Source of the DNA: Thermus sediminis
GTDB lineage: Bacteria > Deinococcota > Deinococci > Deinococcales > Thermaceae
Assembly: GCF_003426945.1 (NCBI RefSeq)
Contig: NZ_QURO01000004.1
Location: 62,001 to 126,000 of the forward strand
Length of the DNA stretch: 64,000 bases
Reading direction: 5' to 3'
The position numbers and the translations under genes were made by a program. This document shows, one piece after another, positions 1 to 7,214 of this stretch (position 1 is its first letter; each line of letters starts with the position of its first letter). A model generated the notes under the pieces. It ran no database searches, was not told the origin of the DNA, and saw only the letters and a program-made list of their open reading frames with translations.

Positions 1-508
1 CCAGGGCCTCGCCCCCTTCTTTGAGGAGCTCCAGGGCCTTGGGCAGGACCCGGGTGGCGGAGATGAAGGCCAGGTCCATGACCAGGAGGTCCACCCTCTC
101 TGGGAGCTCCACGGTGCGGGCGTCCTCTTCCTCCAAGGCCACCACCCTGGGGTCCTCCCTTAGGCTAGGGTGGAGCTGGCCTCTCCCCACGTCCACCGCG
201 TAGACCCGCCTGGCCCCTCTCTCTAGGAGGACCTGGGTGAAGCCCCCGGTGCCCGCCCCCAGGTCGGCGGCCACCTTCCCCGCCACCGCCAAGGAGAAGG
301 CCTCCAGGGCCCCCAGGAGCTTGTAGGCTCCCCGGCCCACATAGCGGGGCTCCTCCCAAAGCTCCACCTCCGCCCCCTCGGGCACAGGGTGGGCGGGCTT
401 CCGCACCACCTTGCCGGAGACCTTGACCAGGCCCTCCTCTATGAGGCGCTTGGCCTTCTCCCGGCTTTCCACCAAGCCCTTCTCCACCAGGTAGCGGTCC
501 AGGCGCAC
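1..508 (-). CDS. tlyA: TlyA family rRNA methyltransferase (partial, cut by window edge)
   Basis: Probable SAM-dependent 2'-O-methyltransferase of the TlyA/hemolysin A family, which modifies rRNA in studied species. Seen: residues 1-60 form an S4-type RNA-binding domain (starts MRLDRYLVEKGLVESR), followed by a Rossmann SAM motif (ADLGAGTGGFTQVLLERGA) and VDLLVMDLAFIS. The gene runs off the left edge, so the last part of the methyltransferase domain is missing. GTG 508 is chosen because the S4 domain begins there and a -10 element (GATAAT on the minus strand) lies 6 nt upstream. It is divergent from the gene at 526, with only 17 bp between start codons. Confidence 0.85.
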   Translation of the reverse strand, partial: MRLDRYLVEKGLVESREKAKRLIEEGLVKVSGKVVRKPAHPVPEGAEVELWEEPRYVGRGAYKLLGALEAFSLAVAGKVAADLGAGTGGFTQVLLERGARRVYAVDVGRGQLHPSLREDPRVVALEEEDARTVELPERVDLLVMDLAFISATRVLPKALELLKEGGEAL

Positions 509-525
509 GGGGGTATTATCCCCTT
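509..525. promoter_or_regulatory. Overlapping bidirectional -10 element between tlyA and the 526 gene
   Basis: The plus strand reads TATTAT at 514-519, then 6 nt, then GTG 526. The minus strand reads GATAAT at 520-515, then 6 nt, then GTG 508. Both genes would be transcribed as leaderless mRNAs from nearly the same melted region. No convincing -35 is needed or seen. Confidence 0.6.
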
Positions 526-837
526 GTGGAAGGGGATCTGTCTGGGGTCTGGTACGTGCTGGAAGGGGAGCCTGGGGAGCACCTGGTGGTGGAGGCCTTG
601 GGGAGGCGGCTTTCCGGGGTGTGGACGGATAGGGCCCTGGCGGAGGGGTTTTTGGCCTTCCACCCGGAGCTCTCTATGCGGGTAAGCCCCCTGGAGACCC
701 GGGCCCTAAAGGAGGCCTTTTTAAGGGCTTTGGGTATGCTCCAGGTGGAGGCGGTCCTGGTGGACTACCAGCCCGGGGCCCACCGGGCCCGCCTGGTGGG
801 GTTGGAAGACCTTTTAGAGGAGGTGCGGCGTGCGTAG
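526..837 (+). CDS. Hypothetical protein, 103 aa
   Basis: I do not recognise a family. The predicted protein is soluble and mixed alpha/beta, with no signal peptide or membrane segment. It has a tryptophan near the N-terminus (SGVWYVLEG) and an acidic C-terminus (LEDLLEEVRRA). Start GTG 526 follows a -10 element by 6 nt, so the mRNA is probably leaderless. The 3' end overlaps the next gene by 8 nt, which suggests the two are co-transcribed and translationally coupled. Codon use resembles the neighbours, which supports it being a real gene. Confidence 0.6.
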   Translation: MEGDLSGVWYVLEGEPGEHLVVEALGRRLSGVWTDRALAEGFLAFHPELSMRVSPLETRALKEAFLRALGMLQVEAVLVDYQPGAHRARLVGLEDLLEEVRRA

Positions 838-1258
838 GACCTGGCTTTTGCTCTTGGCGCTTCTGGGTATGGCCTGGGCCCAGCGGGCCGAGGTGAGCGT
901 GGGAAGCCCCTTTGGCCTCCAGGGGGGCCTTCGCTTTCCCCTGGTTCCCCTCCTTTTGGAGGGGCGGGCCTACGGGGGGGTGGGCCTTCAGGCCCTGGGC
1001 GGGGGCGTGGACCTCCTCCTCAAGGTGCCCTTGACCGACCTCTACCTGGGCCTTGGGGGCTTTTACGGCACGGGGAAGGCCTTCTCCCTGCCCCAGGACG
1101 AGGCGGGGCAGGGGGGAGTGAGGGGGGTCTTCGGCACCTGGCTCAACCTGCCCTTGCCCTTCGTAGGGGTTTACCTGGAACTCCATCCCATCTACTACCT
1201 GGTCCCTAGCCAGGACTTTGGCCTGGGGATAGCTCTGGGGGTGAGCCTGGGGTTTTAA
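830..1258 (+). CDS. Exported small beta-rich protein, probably outer-membrane or periplasmic
   Basis: The 142-aa product starts with a clear Sec signal peptide (MRRTWLLLLALLGMAWAQ, cleavage likely after AWA or AQ). The mature part consists of alternating hydrophobic/glycine beta-type segments (GVGLQALGGGVDLLLKVPL, LYLGLGGFYGTG) and ends in Phe (GVSLGF), a pattern seen in small outer-membrane barrels. Start GTG 830 overlaps the preceding stop. Function is unknown; barrel topology is inferred from pattern only. The next 80 bp, before the glnS stop, hold nothing recognisable. Confidence 0.6.
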   Translation: MRRTWLLLLALLGMAWAQRAEVSVGSPFGLQGGLRFPLVPLLLEGRAYGGVGLQALGGGVDLLLKVPLTDLYLGLGGFYGTGKAFSLPQDEAGQGGVRGVFGTWLNLPLPFVGVYLELHPIYYLVPSQDFGLGIALGVSLGF

Positions 1259-1341
1259 GTGCCCCACCGCGGCTTCCGCCAGGGTAGGGACTCCAGAAAA
1301 CCCACGGCCCTAGTCTAGGTTCAATCCAGCATGTTGCCCCA

Positions 1342-3006
1342 TCAAGGCGCGGACACCAAGTCGGCCCGGTACCCCTCCTTGAGGGGGACGATGCGGTTCA
1401 GGACTAGGGCCTCCGGGCTAGAGTCCAGGGGGTCCTGCCAGAAGTAGCCCAGGCGCTCCAACTGGTAGCGGGTGTCCTTGGGGTCCTTGGCCACGCTGGG
1501 CTCTATGAAGCCCCGCCTGACCTCGAGGGCCTTGGGGTTCAGGTTCTTGAGGAAGTCCCCGCCCTCCTCGGGGTCCTCCGTGAGGAAGAGGCGGCCGTAG
1601 AGGCGGAACTCCGTGGGGAGGGCGTGGTTGGCGGAGACCCAGTGGATCACCCCTTTGGGCTTCCCCCCGTCCTCGGGGTTGGCCCCCAGGGTCCCGGGGA
1701 CCACCCGGGCCTTCAAGAGCCTCACCTCCCCCCCCTCCTCCACCACCTCCTCCAGCTCGATGACGTAGGCGTGCCTTAGGCGCACCCTCTGCCCAGGGGC
1801 GAAGCGCTTCCAGCCCTTGGGGGGGTTGAGGCTAAAGTCCGAGCGCTCTATGTAAATCCTCCCCGAGAAGGGGAGGGGGCGGCTTCCTTCCTTGGGGATG
1901 TCCCGGGGCCAGTAGGGGGCCTCTATCCACTCCTCCCCCTGGTAGTTGGTGAGGACCACCTCCAGGGGGTCCAGGACCCCCAGGACCCTGGGGGCCACGG
2001 GGTTCAGGTCGTCCCGGACCACCTCTTCCAGGAGCTCCATCTCAATCCGGGCCTCGTTCCGGGAGATCCCCGTCCGGCGCACGAACTCGAGGATGGCCTC
2101 GGGCCTAATCCCGCGCCTTCTCAGGGCCCTCAGGGTGGGGAGGCGGGGGTCATCCCAGCCGGAGACGTACCCCCCTTCCACCAGCCGGATGAGCTTCCGC
2201 TTGGAGAGGACGGTGTGGGTGAGGTCCAGCCTGGCGAACTCGTACTGGTAGGGCCTGGGGGCGAGGGGAAAGCCGCACTTCCCCTTCACGTTCTCCATGA
2301 CCCAGTCGTAGATGGCCCGGTTGTTCTCAAACTCCAGGGTGCAGAGGGAGTGGGTGATGCCCTCTATGAAGTCCTCCAGGGGGTGGGCGTAGTCGTACAT
2401 GGGGTAGACCACCCAGCGGTCGCCCACGTGGTAGTGGGGGGCGTGGACGATGCGGTAGAGGACGGGGTCCCGGAGCTTGAAGTTGGGGTGGGTGGGGTCA
2501 ATCTTGGCCCTTAAGACCCGGCTTCCCGTGGGGAACTCCCCTTGGGTCATGCGGAGGAAGAGCTCCAGGTTCTCCTCCACGCTCCTCTCGCGGTAAGGGC
2601 TCGGCTTCCCCTCGGCCCTTAGGGCGCTCATCTCCTCCTCGGGCAGGTCGTCCACGTAGGCCTTGCCCTCCTCTATGAGGGCCAGGGCGCAGGCGTACAT
2701 CCTCTCAAAGTAGTCGGAGGCGTAATAGATCCCGTCCGGCTCAAAGCCTAGCCACTTCACGTCCTCCAGGATGGCCCGGGCGTACTCCTCCTTCTCCGTC
2801 TCCGGGTTGGTGTCGTCCATGCGCAGGTAGCACTCCCCGCCGAAGTCCCTGGCCAGGCCGAAGTTGAGGACGATGCTCCGGGCGTGGCCGATGTGGAGGT
2901 AGCCGTTGGGCTCAGGGGGGAAGCGGGTCTTGAGCCTCTCGTACTTCCCCTCCCGGAGGTCCCTCTCCACGATCTCGGTGATGAAGCACTCGGGAACGAG
3001 GCCCAT
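1342..3006 (-). CDS. glnS: Glutaminyl-tRNA synthetase
   Basis: Class I aminoacyl-tRNA synthetase charging tRNA-Gln with glutamine. Seen: HIGH signature at residues 38-41 (PPEPNGYLHIGHARS context), a KMSKS-like VLSKRK at 266-271, and C-terminal anticodon-binding beta-barrel regions. The 554-aa length is typical of bacterial GlnRS without an extra YqeY domain. ATG 3006 is preceded 6 nt upstream by TAAACT (minus strand, 3018-3013), so it is probably leaderless. This -10 overlaps the stop codon of the upstream enoyl-CoA hydratase gene. A tRNA-Gln gene lies in the same window at 40129. Confidence 0.95.
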   Translation of the reverse strand: MGLVPECFITEIVERDLREGKYERLKTRFPPEPNGYLHIGHARSIVLNFGLARDFGGECYLRMDDTNPETEKEEYARAILEDVKWLGFEPDGIYYASDYFERMYACALALIEEGKAYVDDLPEEEMSALRAEGKPSPYRERSVEENLELFLRMTQGEFPTGSRVLRAKIDPTHPNFKLRDPVLYRIVHAPHYHVGDRWVVYPMYDYAHPLEDFIEGITHSLCTLEFENNRAIYDWVMENVKGKCGFPLAPRPYQYEFARLDLTHTVLSKRKLIRLVEGGYVSGWDDPRLPTLRALRRRGIRPEAILEFVRRTGISRNEARIEMELLEEVVRDDLNPVAPRVLGVLDPLEVVLTNYQGEEWIEAPYWPRDIPKEGSRPLPFSGRIYIERSDFSLNPPKGWKRFAPGQRVRLRHAYVIELEEVVEEGGEVRLLKARVVPGTLGANPEDGGKPKGVIHWVSANHALPTEFRLYGRLFLTEDPEEGGDFLKNLNPKALEVRRGFIEPSVAKDPKDTRYQLERLGYFWQDPLDSSPEALVLNRIVPLKEGYRADLVSAP

Positions 3007-3015
3007 AGGGAGAGT

Positions 3016-3777
3016 TTAGAACCTGGGCTTGCGCTTCTCAAAGAAGGCCCTTATCCCCTCCTTGAGGTCCCCTGTCTCCCGCACCCAGGCGTTGGCCAGG
3101 GCGGCCAGGCGGAAGCCCTCCTCGAGGCCCATGCCCGGCAGGGCCGAAAGGAGTTCCTTGGTGAGGCGCAAGGAGGTGGGGGCGTTCCCCGCCACCTCCG
3201 CCGCCAAGGCTTGGGCCTCCTCCAGAGCGCGCCCCTTGGGGGCGATGCGGTTGACGAGGCCCAGGGCCTTGGCCTCTTCGGCCCCTATGAGCCTTCCCGT
3301 GAGGAGGAGGTCCTTGGCCACCTTCTCCCCTGCGGCCCGGGTGAGGAGGACGGAGACCAAAGCAGCCACGAAGCCGATCCTCACCTCGGTGAAGCCCAGC
3401 CTGGCCTCCTCGTCCATCACCACCAGGTCGCAGGCCAAGGCGAGCCCCGCCCCTCCGGCCACCGCCGGGCCGCTCACCGCGGCCACCGTGGGCTTGGGGA
3501 AGGTGTAGAGGCGGCGGAATAGGCCCATGAGGGAGAGGGAGTGGCGGTAGTTCTCCTCCGCCCCCTGTTCCGTGACCCTCTCCAAAAAGGCCAGGTCCGC
3601 CCCGGCGCTGAAGGCCGGGCCCCGGCCGGCGAGGACTAGGGCCCTTACCTCCGGGTCGGCCTCCAGCCCCTCTAGGGCGGTCAGAATCCCTTCCACCATT
3701 TCTGGGGACAGGGGGTTGCGCCTTTCGGGGTCGTTCATAAAGAGCGTGGCTACCCGGCCTCCTTCTACCTGGACCAT
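3016..3777 (-). CDS. Enoyl-CoA hydratase/isomerase family protein
   Basis: Crotonase-fold enzyme, probably hydrating 2-enoyl-CoA in beta-oxidation or a related pathway. Seen: oxyanion-hole region GRGPAFSAGADLAFLE, GPAVAGGAGLALACDLVV, and the second catalytic glutamate in LGFTEVRIGF. The first canonical glutamate (rat ECH Glu144 position) appears as Gly in the GGAGLAL segment, so the exact reaction may differ from classical hydratases. The length of 253 aa is typical, and the protein closely resembles the T. thermophilus enoyl-CoA hydratase as I remember it. ATG 3777 sits 6 nt after TACAAT, so it is probably leaderless. It is divergent from infC. Confidence 0.9.
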   Translation of the reverse strand: MVQVEGGRVATLFMNDPERRNPLSPEMVEGILTALEGLEADPEVRALVLAGRGPAFSAGADLAFLERVTEQGAEENYRHSLSLMGLFRRLYTFPKPTVAAVSGPAVAGGAGLALACDLVVMDEEARLGFTEVRIGFVAALVSVLLTRAAGEKVAKDLLLTGRLIGAEEAKALGLVNRIAPKGRALEEAQALAAEVAGNAPTSLRLTKELLSALPGMGLEEGFRLAALANAWVRETGDLKEGIRAFFEKRKPRF

Positions 3778-3783
3778 ATCCCC

Positions 3784-3789
3784 ATTGTA
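3784..3789 (-). promoter_or_regulatory. -10 element of the enoyl-CoA hydratase gene
   Basis: TACAAT on the minus strand, then GGGGAT, then ATG 3777. This is a leaderless-type promoter. The same base pairs form the probable -35 (TTGTAG, 3785-3790) of the divergent infC promoter, so the two polymerases would compete. Confidence 0.6.
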
Positions 3790-3814
3790 GCCCGGGGGCT
3801 TTTCCTGCTACACT
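3785..3814 (+). promoter_or_regulatory. infC operon promoter
   Basis: TTGTAG (3785-3790) and TACACT (3809-3814) are 18 bp apart. The transcript would begin near 3820, right at the base of the leader hairpin. Confidence 0.5.
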
Positions 3815-3820
3815 CCCCTT

Positions 3821-3854
3821 AGCCCGCAAAGCCGGCGAAGGCCCTTTGCGGGCT
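3821..3854 (+). promoter_or_regulatory. infC 5' leader hairpin
   Basis: A perfect 11-bp stem pairs AGCCCGCAAAG (3821-3831) with CTTTGCGGGCT (3844-3854) around a 12-nt loop. It is followed immediately by the Shine-Dalgarno GGGAGGTGG (3855-3863). It would form the extreme 5' end of the mRNA. It could stabilise the message or regulate initiation; no U-tract follows, so it is not a terminator. Confidence 0.6.
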
Positions 3855-3868
3855 GGGAGGTGGTGTAG

Positions 3869-4384
3869 ATAAAGGAGTACCTGACCAACGAACGCATCCG
3901 CGCGAAGCAGGTGAGGGTGATCGGTGCCGATGGGCAGCAGCTGGGCATCATGGACACCCGGGAGGCCCTGCAACTGGCCTGGGAGCAGGATTTAGACCTG
4001 GTTCTGGTAGGCCCCACCGCCGACCCGCCGGTGGCCCGCATCATGAACTACTCCAAGTGGCGCTACGAGCAACAGGTGGCGGAGAAGGAGGCCCGGAAGA
4101 AGGCCAAGCGCACCGAGGTCAAGTCCATCAAGTTCCGGGTCAAGATCGACGACCACGACTATCAGACCAAGCTGAACCATATCCGGCGCTTCTTGGATGA
4201 GGGCCACAAGGTCAAGGTCACCATCATGTTCCGGGGGCGGGAGGTGAGCCACCCCGAGCTGGGCCAGCGCCTCTTGGAAAGGGTGGCCGAGGACCTCGAG
4301 GGGATGGCCGTGGTGGAGATGAAACCCGAGCTCTTGGGCCGGGACATGAACATGCTCCTGGCCCCGGCCAAGGTCTCGGCGTAG
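3869..4384 (+). CDS. infC: Translation initiation factor IF-3, AUA start codon
   Basis: IF-3 binds the 30S subunit and discriminates against non-canonical start codons and wrong initiator tRNA. The reading frame has no ATG/GTG/TTG before GTG 3911. However, the conserved IF-3 N-terminus ([13 protein letters not shown]) is encoded upstream of that GTG, starting exactly at ATA 3869 after a strong Shine-Dalgarno (GGGAGGTGG) about 5-6 nt away. From ATA the protein is 171 aa, the length I remember for T. thermophilus IF-3. The body ([39 protein letters not shown]) is standard. A rare start codon fits the IF-3 autoregulation known from E. coli, where infC starts with AUU. First gene of infC-rpmI-rplT. 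Confidence 0.92.
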   Translation: MKEYLTNERIRAKQVRVIGADGQQLGIMDTREALQLAWEQDLDLVLVGPTADPPVARIMNYSKWRYEQQVAEKEARKKAKRTEVKSIKFRVKIDDHDYQTKLNHIRRFLDEGHKVKVTIMFRGREVSHPELGQRLLERVAEDLEGMAVVEMKPELLGRDMNMLLAPAKVSA

Positions 4385-4473
4385 ATCTCCTCTTGGCCTT
4401 TTGGTATAGTGGGAGGGCTTTGGGGAGCACCCAAGACCCCCAGCGGGGGCGCTTCCCAGGGCGGAGGAAAACC
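4385..4473 (+). promoter_or_regulatory. infC-rpmI spacer with possible internal promoter and hairpin
   Basis: TATAGT at 4405-4410 could be an internal -10. Downstream lies a short CCCCC-AGC-GGGGG hairpin within about 4435-4449, then the L35 Shine-Dalgarno GGAGG. In other bacteria L20 autoregulates rpmI-rplT at leader structures, and this spacer is the place to look for it. Assignment is tentative. Confidence 0.35.
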
Positions 4474-4671
4474 ATGGGCAAGATGAAGACCCACAAGGGC
4501 GCCAAGGGGCGGGTGAAGGTGACCGCTTCGGGCAAGGTGGTGGCCATGAGGACGGGCAAGCGCCACCTGAACTGGCAGAAGTCGGGGAAGGAGATCCGGC
4601 AGAAGGGGCGGAAGTTCACCCTGGCGAAGCCGGAGGCGGAGCGCATCAAGCGCCTCATGCCTTACGAGTGA
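4474..4671 (+). CDS. rpmI: 50S ribosomal protein L35
   Basis: Small basic large-subunit protein of 65 aa, the usual length. Seen: [20 protein letters not shown] at the start and [12 protein letters not shown] at the end, both family hallmarks. ATG 4474 is chosen over upstream in-frame codons because MGKMKTHKG is the known N-terminus and GGAGG lies about 7 nt before it. It is flanked by infC and rplT in the classical order, 11 bp before rplT. Confidence 0.96.
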   Translation: MGKMKTHKGAKGRVKVTASGKVVAMRTGKRHLNWQKSGKEIRQKGRKFTLAKPEAERIKRLMPYE

Positions 4672-4682
4672 GGGGGTAGGGG

Positions 4683-5039
4683 ATGCCGCGCGCCAAGACC
4701 GGGGTTGTCCGCCGCCGCAGGCACAAGAAGATCCTCAAGCTGGCCAAGGGGTACTGGGGCCTCCGCTCCAAGAGCTTCCGCAAGGCCCGGGAGACCCTCT
4801 TCGCCGCCGGGAACTACGCCTACCGGGACCGTAAGGCGAGGAAGCGGGAGTTCCGCAAGCTCTGGATCGTGCGCATCAACGCTGCCTGCCGCCAGCACGG
4901 CCTCAACTACTCCAGCTTCATGCATGGCCTCAAGAAGGCGGGGATTGAGCTGGACCGCAAGGCCCTGGCCGACCTGGCGGTGCGGGAGCCAAAGGCCTTC
5001 GCCGAGCTCGTGGAGAAGGCCAGGGCCGCCCAGGCCTAA
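4683..5039 (+). CDS. rplT: 50S ribosomal protein L20
   Basis: Large-subunit assembly protein of 118 aa (family length). It begins [20 protein letters not shown] and contains the conserved [19 protein letters not shown] and [15 protein letters not shown] segments. ATG 4683 follows a purine-rich Shine-Dalgarno. L20 is the known translational repressor of this operon in other bacteria. It is the last gene of infC-rpmI-rplT and is followed by a terminator hairpin. Confidence 0.97.
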   Translation: MPRAKTGVVRRRRHKKILKLAKGYWGLRSKSFRKARETLFAAGNYAYRDRKARKREFRKLWIVRINAACRQHGLNYSSFMHGLKKAGIELDRKALADLAVREPKAFAELVEKARAAQA

Positions 5040-5051
5040 GGCCCCCAAGGT

Positions 5052-5083
5052 GGGCGCCAGGCGCCGGGCCCTGGCGCCCCTTT
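5052..5083 (+). terminator. Intrinsic terminator after rplT
   Basis: A 10-bp stem pairs GGGCGCCAGG (5052-5061) with CCTGGCGCCC (5070-5079), with an 8-nt loop, followed by CTTT. The U tract is short, so some read-through into the next gene (ATG 5092) is likely. Confidence 0.6.
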
Positions 5084-5091
5084 CCGTGAGG

Positions 5092-5556
5092 ATGGTGGCC
5101 GAGATCTACGTTCTCCTGGTGGCGGCCCTGCCCGTGGTGGAGCTCCGGGGGGCGATTCCCCTGGGGGTAGCCCTGGGCCTCTCCCCTTGGGAGGCCTTTC
5201 TGTTGGCCCTCTTGGGGAACCTCCTGGTGGCCCCGGTGGCCCTTATCCTCCTCCCCTGGGCCCTTGGGGTGGCCACCCGGGTGCCCCTGCTCCTCCGGAT
5301 CTGGCGGGCCCTCGAGGCCCGGGTCCGCTTGAGGGGCGAGGAGCGGGTCCAGCGCCTGGGGGCCTTGGGCCTTTTCCTCTTCGTGGCCGTGCCCCTTCCC
5401 GGCAGCGGGGCCTGGAGCGGGAGCCTCCTCGCCGTGGTCCTGGGCCTCAGACGCCGCTACGCCCTCCTCGCCATCTCCCTTGGGGTGGTGGCCGCAGGCC
5501 TCCTGATCCTCCTCCTCACCGGCGGGGCCGTGGCCGGGCTAAACTACCTGGGATGA
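5092..5556 (+). CDS. Small multidrug export-type membrane protein (COG2426-like)
   Basis: A 154-aa integral membrane protein with four or five hydrophobic segments. It contains ALPVVELRGAIPLGVALGL near the N-terminus and the PLPGSGAWSGSLLA loop; both are typical of the small multidrug-export family whose members are largely uncharacterised. ATG 5092 is used; GTG 5086 in frame is an alternative. It overlaps the following fusion gene by 4 nt (ATGA), so the two are probably translated as one unit. Substrate unknown. Confidence 0.75.
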   Translation: MVAEIYVLLVAALPVVELRGAIPLGVALGLSPWEAFLLALLGNLLVAPVALILLPWALGVATRVPLLLRIWRALEARVRLRGEERVQRLGALGLFLFVAVPLPGSGAWSGSLLAVVLGLRRRYALLAISLGVVAAGLLILLLTGGAVAGLNYLG

Positions 5557-7214
5557 CCGCCCTCCTCCTTCCCCTGGCCTACCTGGTGGGGGCCCTCCCC
5601 TTGGGCTACTGGCTGGCCAGGAGGCGGGGGGTGGACCTGCGCACGGCGAGCCCCTACGCCCTGGGCCTGGAGAGCGCCCTGAAGCGGCTAGGTTTCGGTA
5701 CCCTTGTCCTTTCCTTCCTCCTGGACCTCCTCAAGGGCTACCTGCCCCTCCTCTTGGGTCGGGCCTTGGGCTTGGGGCTTGGGGAGCTCCTGCTCCTGGG
5801 GGTGGCCATCTACCTGGGCCACCTCTACCCCCTCCTCCTCCGGGACCCCTGGCCCCTGAGGGCCAAGGGGGCGGGGGTGCTCCTCGGGGTCCTGGCGGGC
5901 CTCCCCCTCGCGCCCGCCTTGGGGATGGTGCCCCTGGCCCTGGCCCTCGTCCTCTACGCCCTCACCGGCTACGCCTCCTTGGCCGCCTTGGCCCTGCCCC
6001 TGGGCCTCTTCCTGGTCCTCCTCTTCGGGGGGTTTGCCCTGGGCGAGGCGCTCCTAGGCCTCCTCCTCTTCCTCCTCGCCCTCTGGCGGTACAAGGAGAA
6101 CCTGGGGCGGATCCTCGAGGGCACCGAGCCCAAGCTGGGGGAGCCTCTGCCCCTCCCCTCGGAGAGGCAGGTGGTCTGCGCCTTCCTTATCCACCCCCTC
6201 ACCGTGGAGGACTTCTGGCAAAGCCCCCGCTTCCGCTGGCTTAGGCCCCTCGTGCGCCTGGGCCTCCTCAGGCAGGCCACCATGGAGCGCCTGGCCGAGC
6301 GCTTCCGCCCCATGAAGGTGGGGGAGGTGCGGGGGGTGAGGACGGCGGACGGCCGGGAGGTCCTCTGCCACCTCATCTCCGCCCCCCTCCTGCCCCACCA
6401 GATCAAGGGAAAGCCCGATCTGGCGGTGAAGCGGGCCATCCAGGGGGCGAGGCTCGCCAGGGAGCTTGGGGCCACGGTGGTGGGCCTCGGGGCCTTTTGG
6501 AGCGTGGTGGGGGAGAAGGGCCTAAGGGTGCAGGAGGCCGTCCCCGGGATAGAGGTCACCAACGGCGGGGCCTACACCGCGGGCACGGTGAGGGCGGCCA
6601 TCCCCAGGATCCTCGCCCACTTCGCCCAAAGCGGCAAGGACCCCAAGGCGGCCACGGCGGCGGTGGTGGGGGCGAATGGGGTGGTGGCCTTCGGCATCGC
6701 CCGGCAGATCGCCCCCTACGTGGGGCGGCTCATCCTGGTGGGACGGGACCGGGAGAGGCTTTCCCGGGCAGCGGAGACCCTGAAGAAGAACCTGGAAAGG
6801 AAGGGGGAGGCCCCGGAGATTCTGGTCACCACCGAGATCGGGGCCATCCGGGAGGCGGACCTGGTCTTCACCGCCACCAGCGACCCCAACCCCGTCATCT
6901 ACCCGGAGCACGTGAAGCCCGGAGCCTGGATCTACGACGAGGGCGTCCCCCCGGACGTGCACGGGAGCGTGCGGCAGGTGCCGGGGGTCAGGGTCATCCC
7001 CGGGGGGGTGGTGCGGCTTCCCGGGGAGGCCCGGGCCACCCTGGACCTCCACTTCGGGGCCCCGGACCAGGTCCCCGCCTGCCTGGCGGAGACCATGATC
7101 CTGGCGGCGGAAGGGGCCTTTGAGCGGAAGAGCCTGGGGGGCGAGGTGAAGGCGGAGAACATCCAGTTCTTCGTGGACCGGGCCGAGGCCCTGGGCTTTA
7201 AGGTGGTGGAGTAG
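5553..7214 (+). CDS. PlsY-like membrane domain fused to acyl-ACP reductase-like domain
   Basis: A 553-aa two-part protein. Residues 1-200 form a membrane domain like the acyl-phosphate:glycerol-3-phosphate acyltransferase PlsY. DLLKG and a KENLGRILEGTE segment resemble PlsY motifs, but the GSGN motif (here TASPYALG) and the GGKG motif (here LRAKGAG) are lost, so acyltransfer activity is doubtful. Residues about 207-553 resemble cyanobacterial long-chain acyl-ACP reductase (AAR, which makes fatty aldehydes): a nucleotide-binding VVGANGVVAFG near 370-380, GGVVRLPGEA, and PACLAETM with Cys510 at the position of the AAR catalytic cysteine. ATG 5553 overlaps the upstream stop. A canonical plsY exists separately at 25734. 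The role is unknown; fatty-aldehyde formation at the membrane is an inference. Confidence 0.75.
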   Translation: MTALLLPLAYLVGALPLGYWLARRRGVDLRTASPYALGLESALKRLGFGTLVLSFLLDLLKGYLPLLLGRALGLGLGELLLLGVAIYLGHLYPLLLRDPWPLRAKGAGVLLGVLAGLPLAPALGMVPLALALVLYALTGYASLAALALPLGLFLVLLFGGFALGEALLGLLLFLLALWRYKENLGRILEGTEPKLGEPLPLPSERQVVCAFLIHPLTVEDFWQSPRFRWLRPLVRLGLLRQATMERLAERFRPMKVGEVRGVRTADGREVLCHLISAPLLPHQIKGKPDLAVKRAIQGARLARELGATVVGLGAFWSVVGEKGLRVQEAVPGIEVTNGGAYTAGTVRAAIPRILAHFAQSGKDPKAATAAVVGANGVVAFGIARQIAPYVGRLILVGRDRERLSRAAETLKKNLERKGEAPEILVTTEIGAIREADLVFTATSDPNPVIYPEHVKPGAWIYDEGVPPDVHGSVRQVPGVRVIPGGVVRLPGEARATLDLHFGAPDQVPACLAETMILAAEGAFERKSLGGEVKAENIQFFVDRAEALGFKVVE

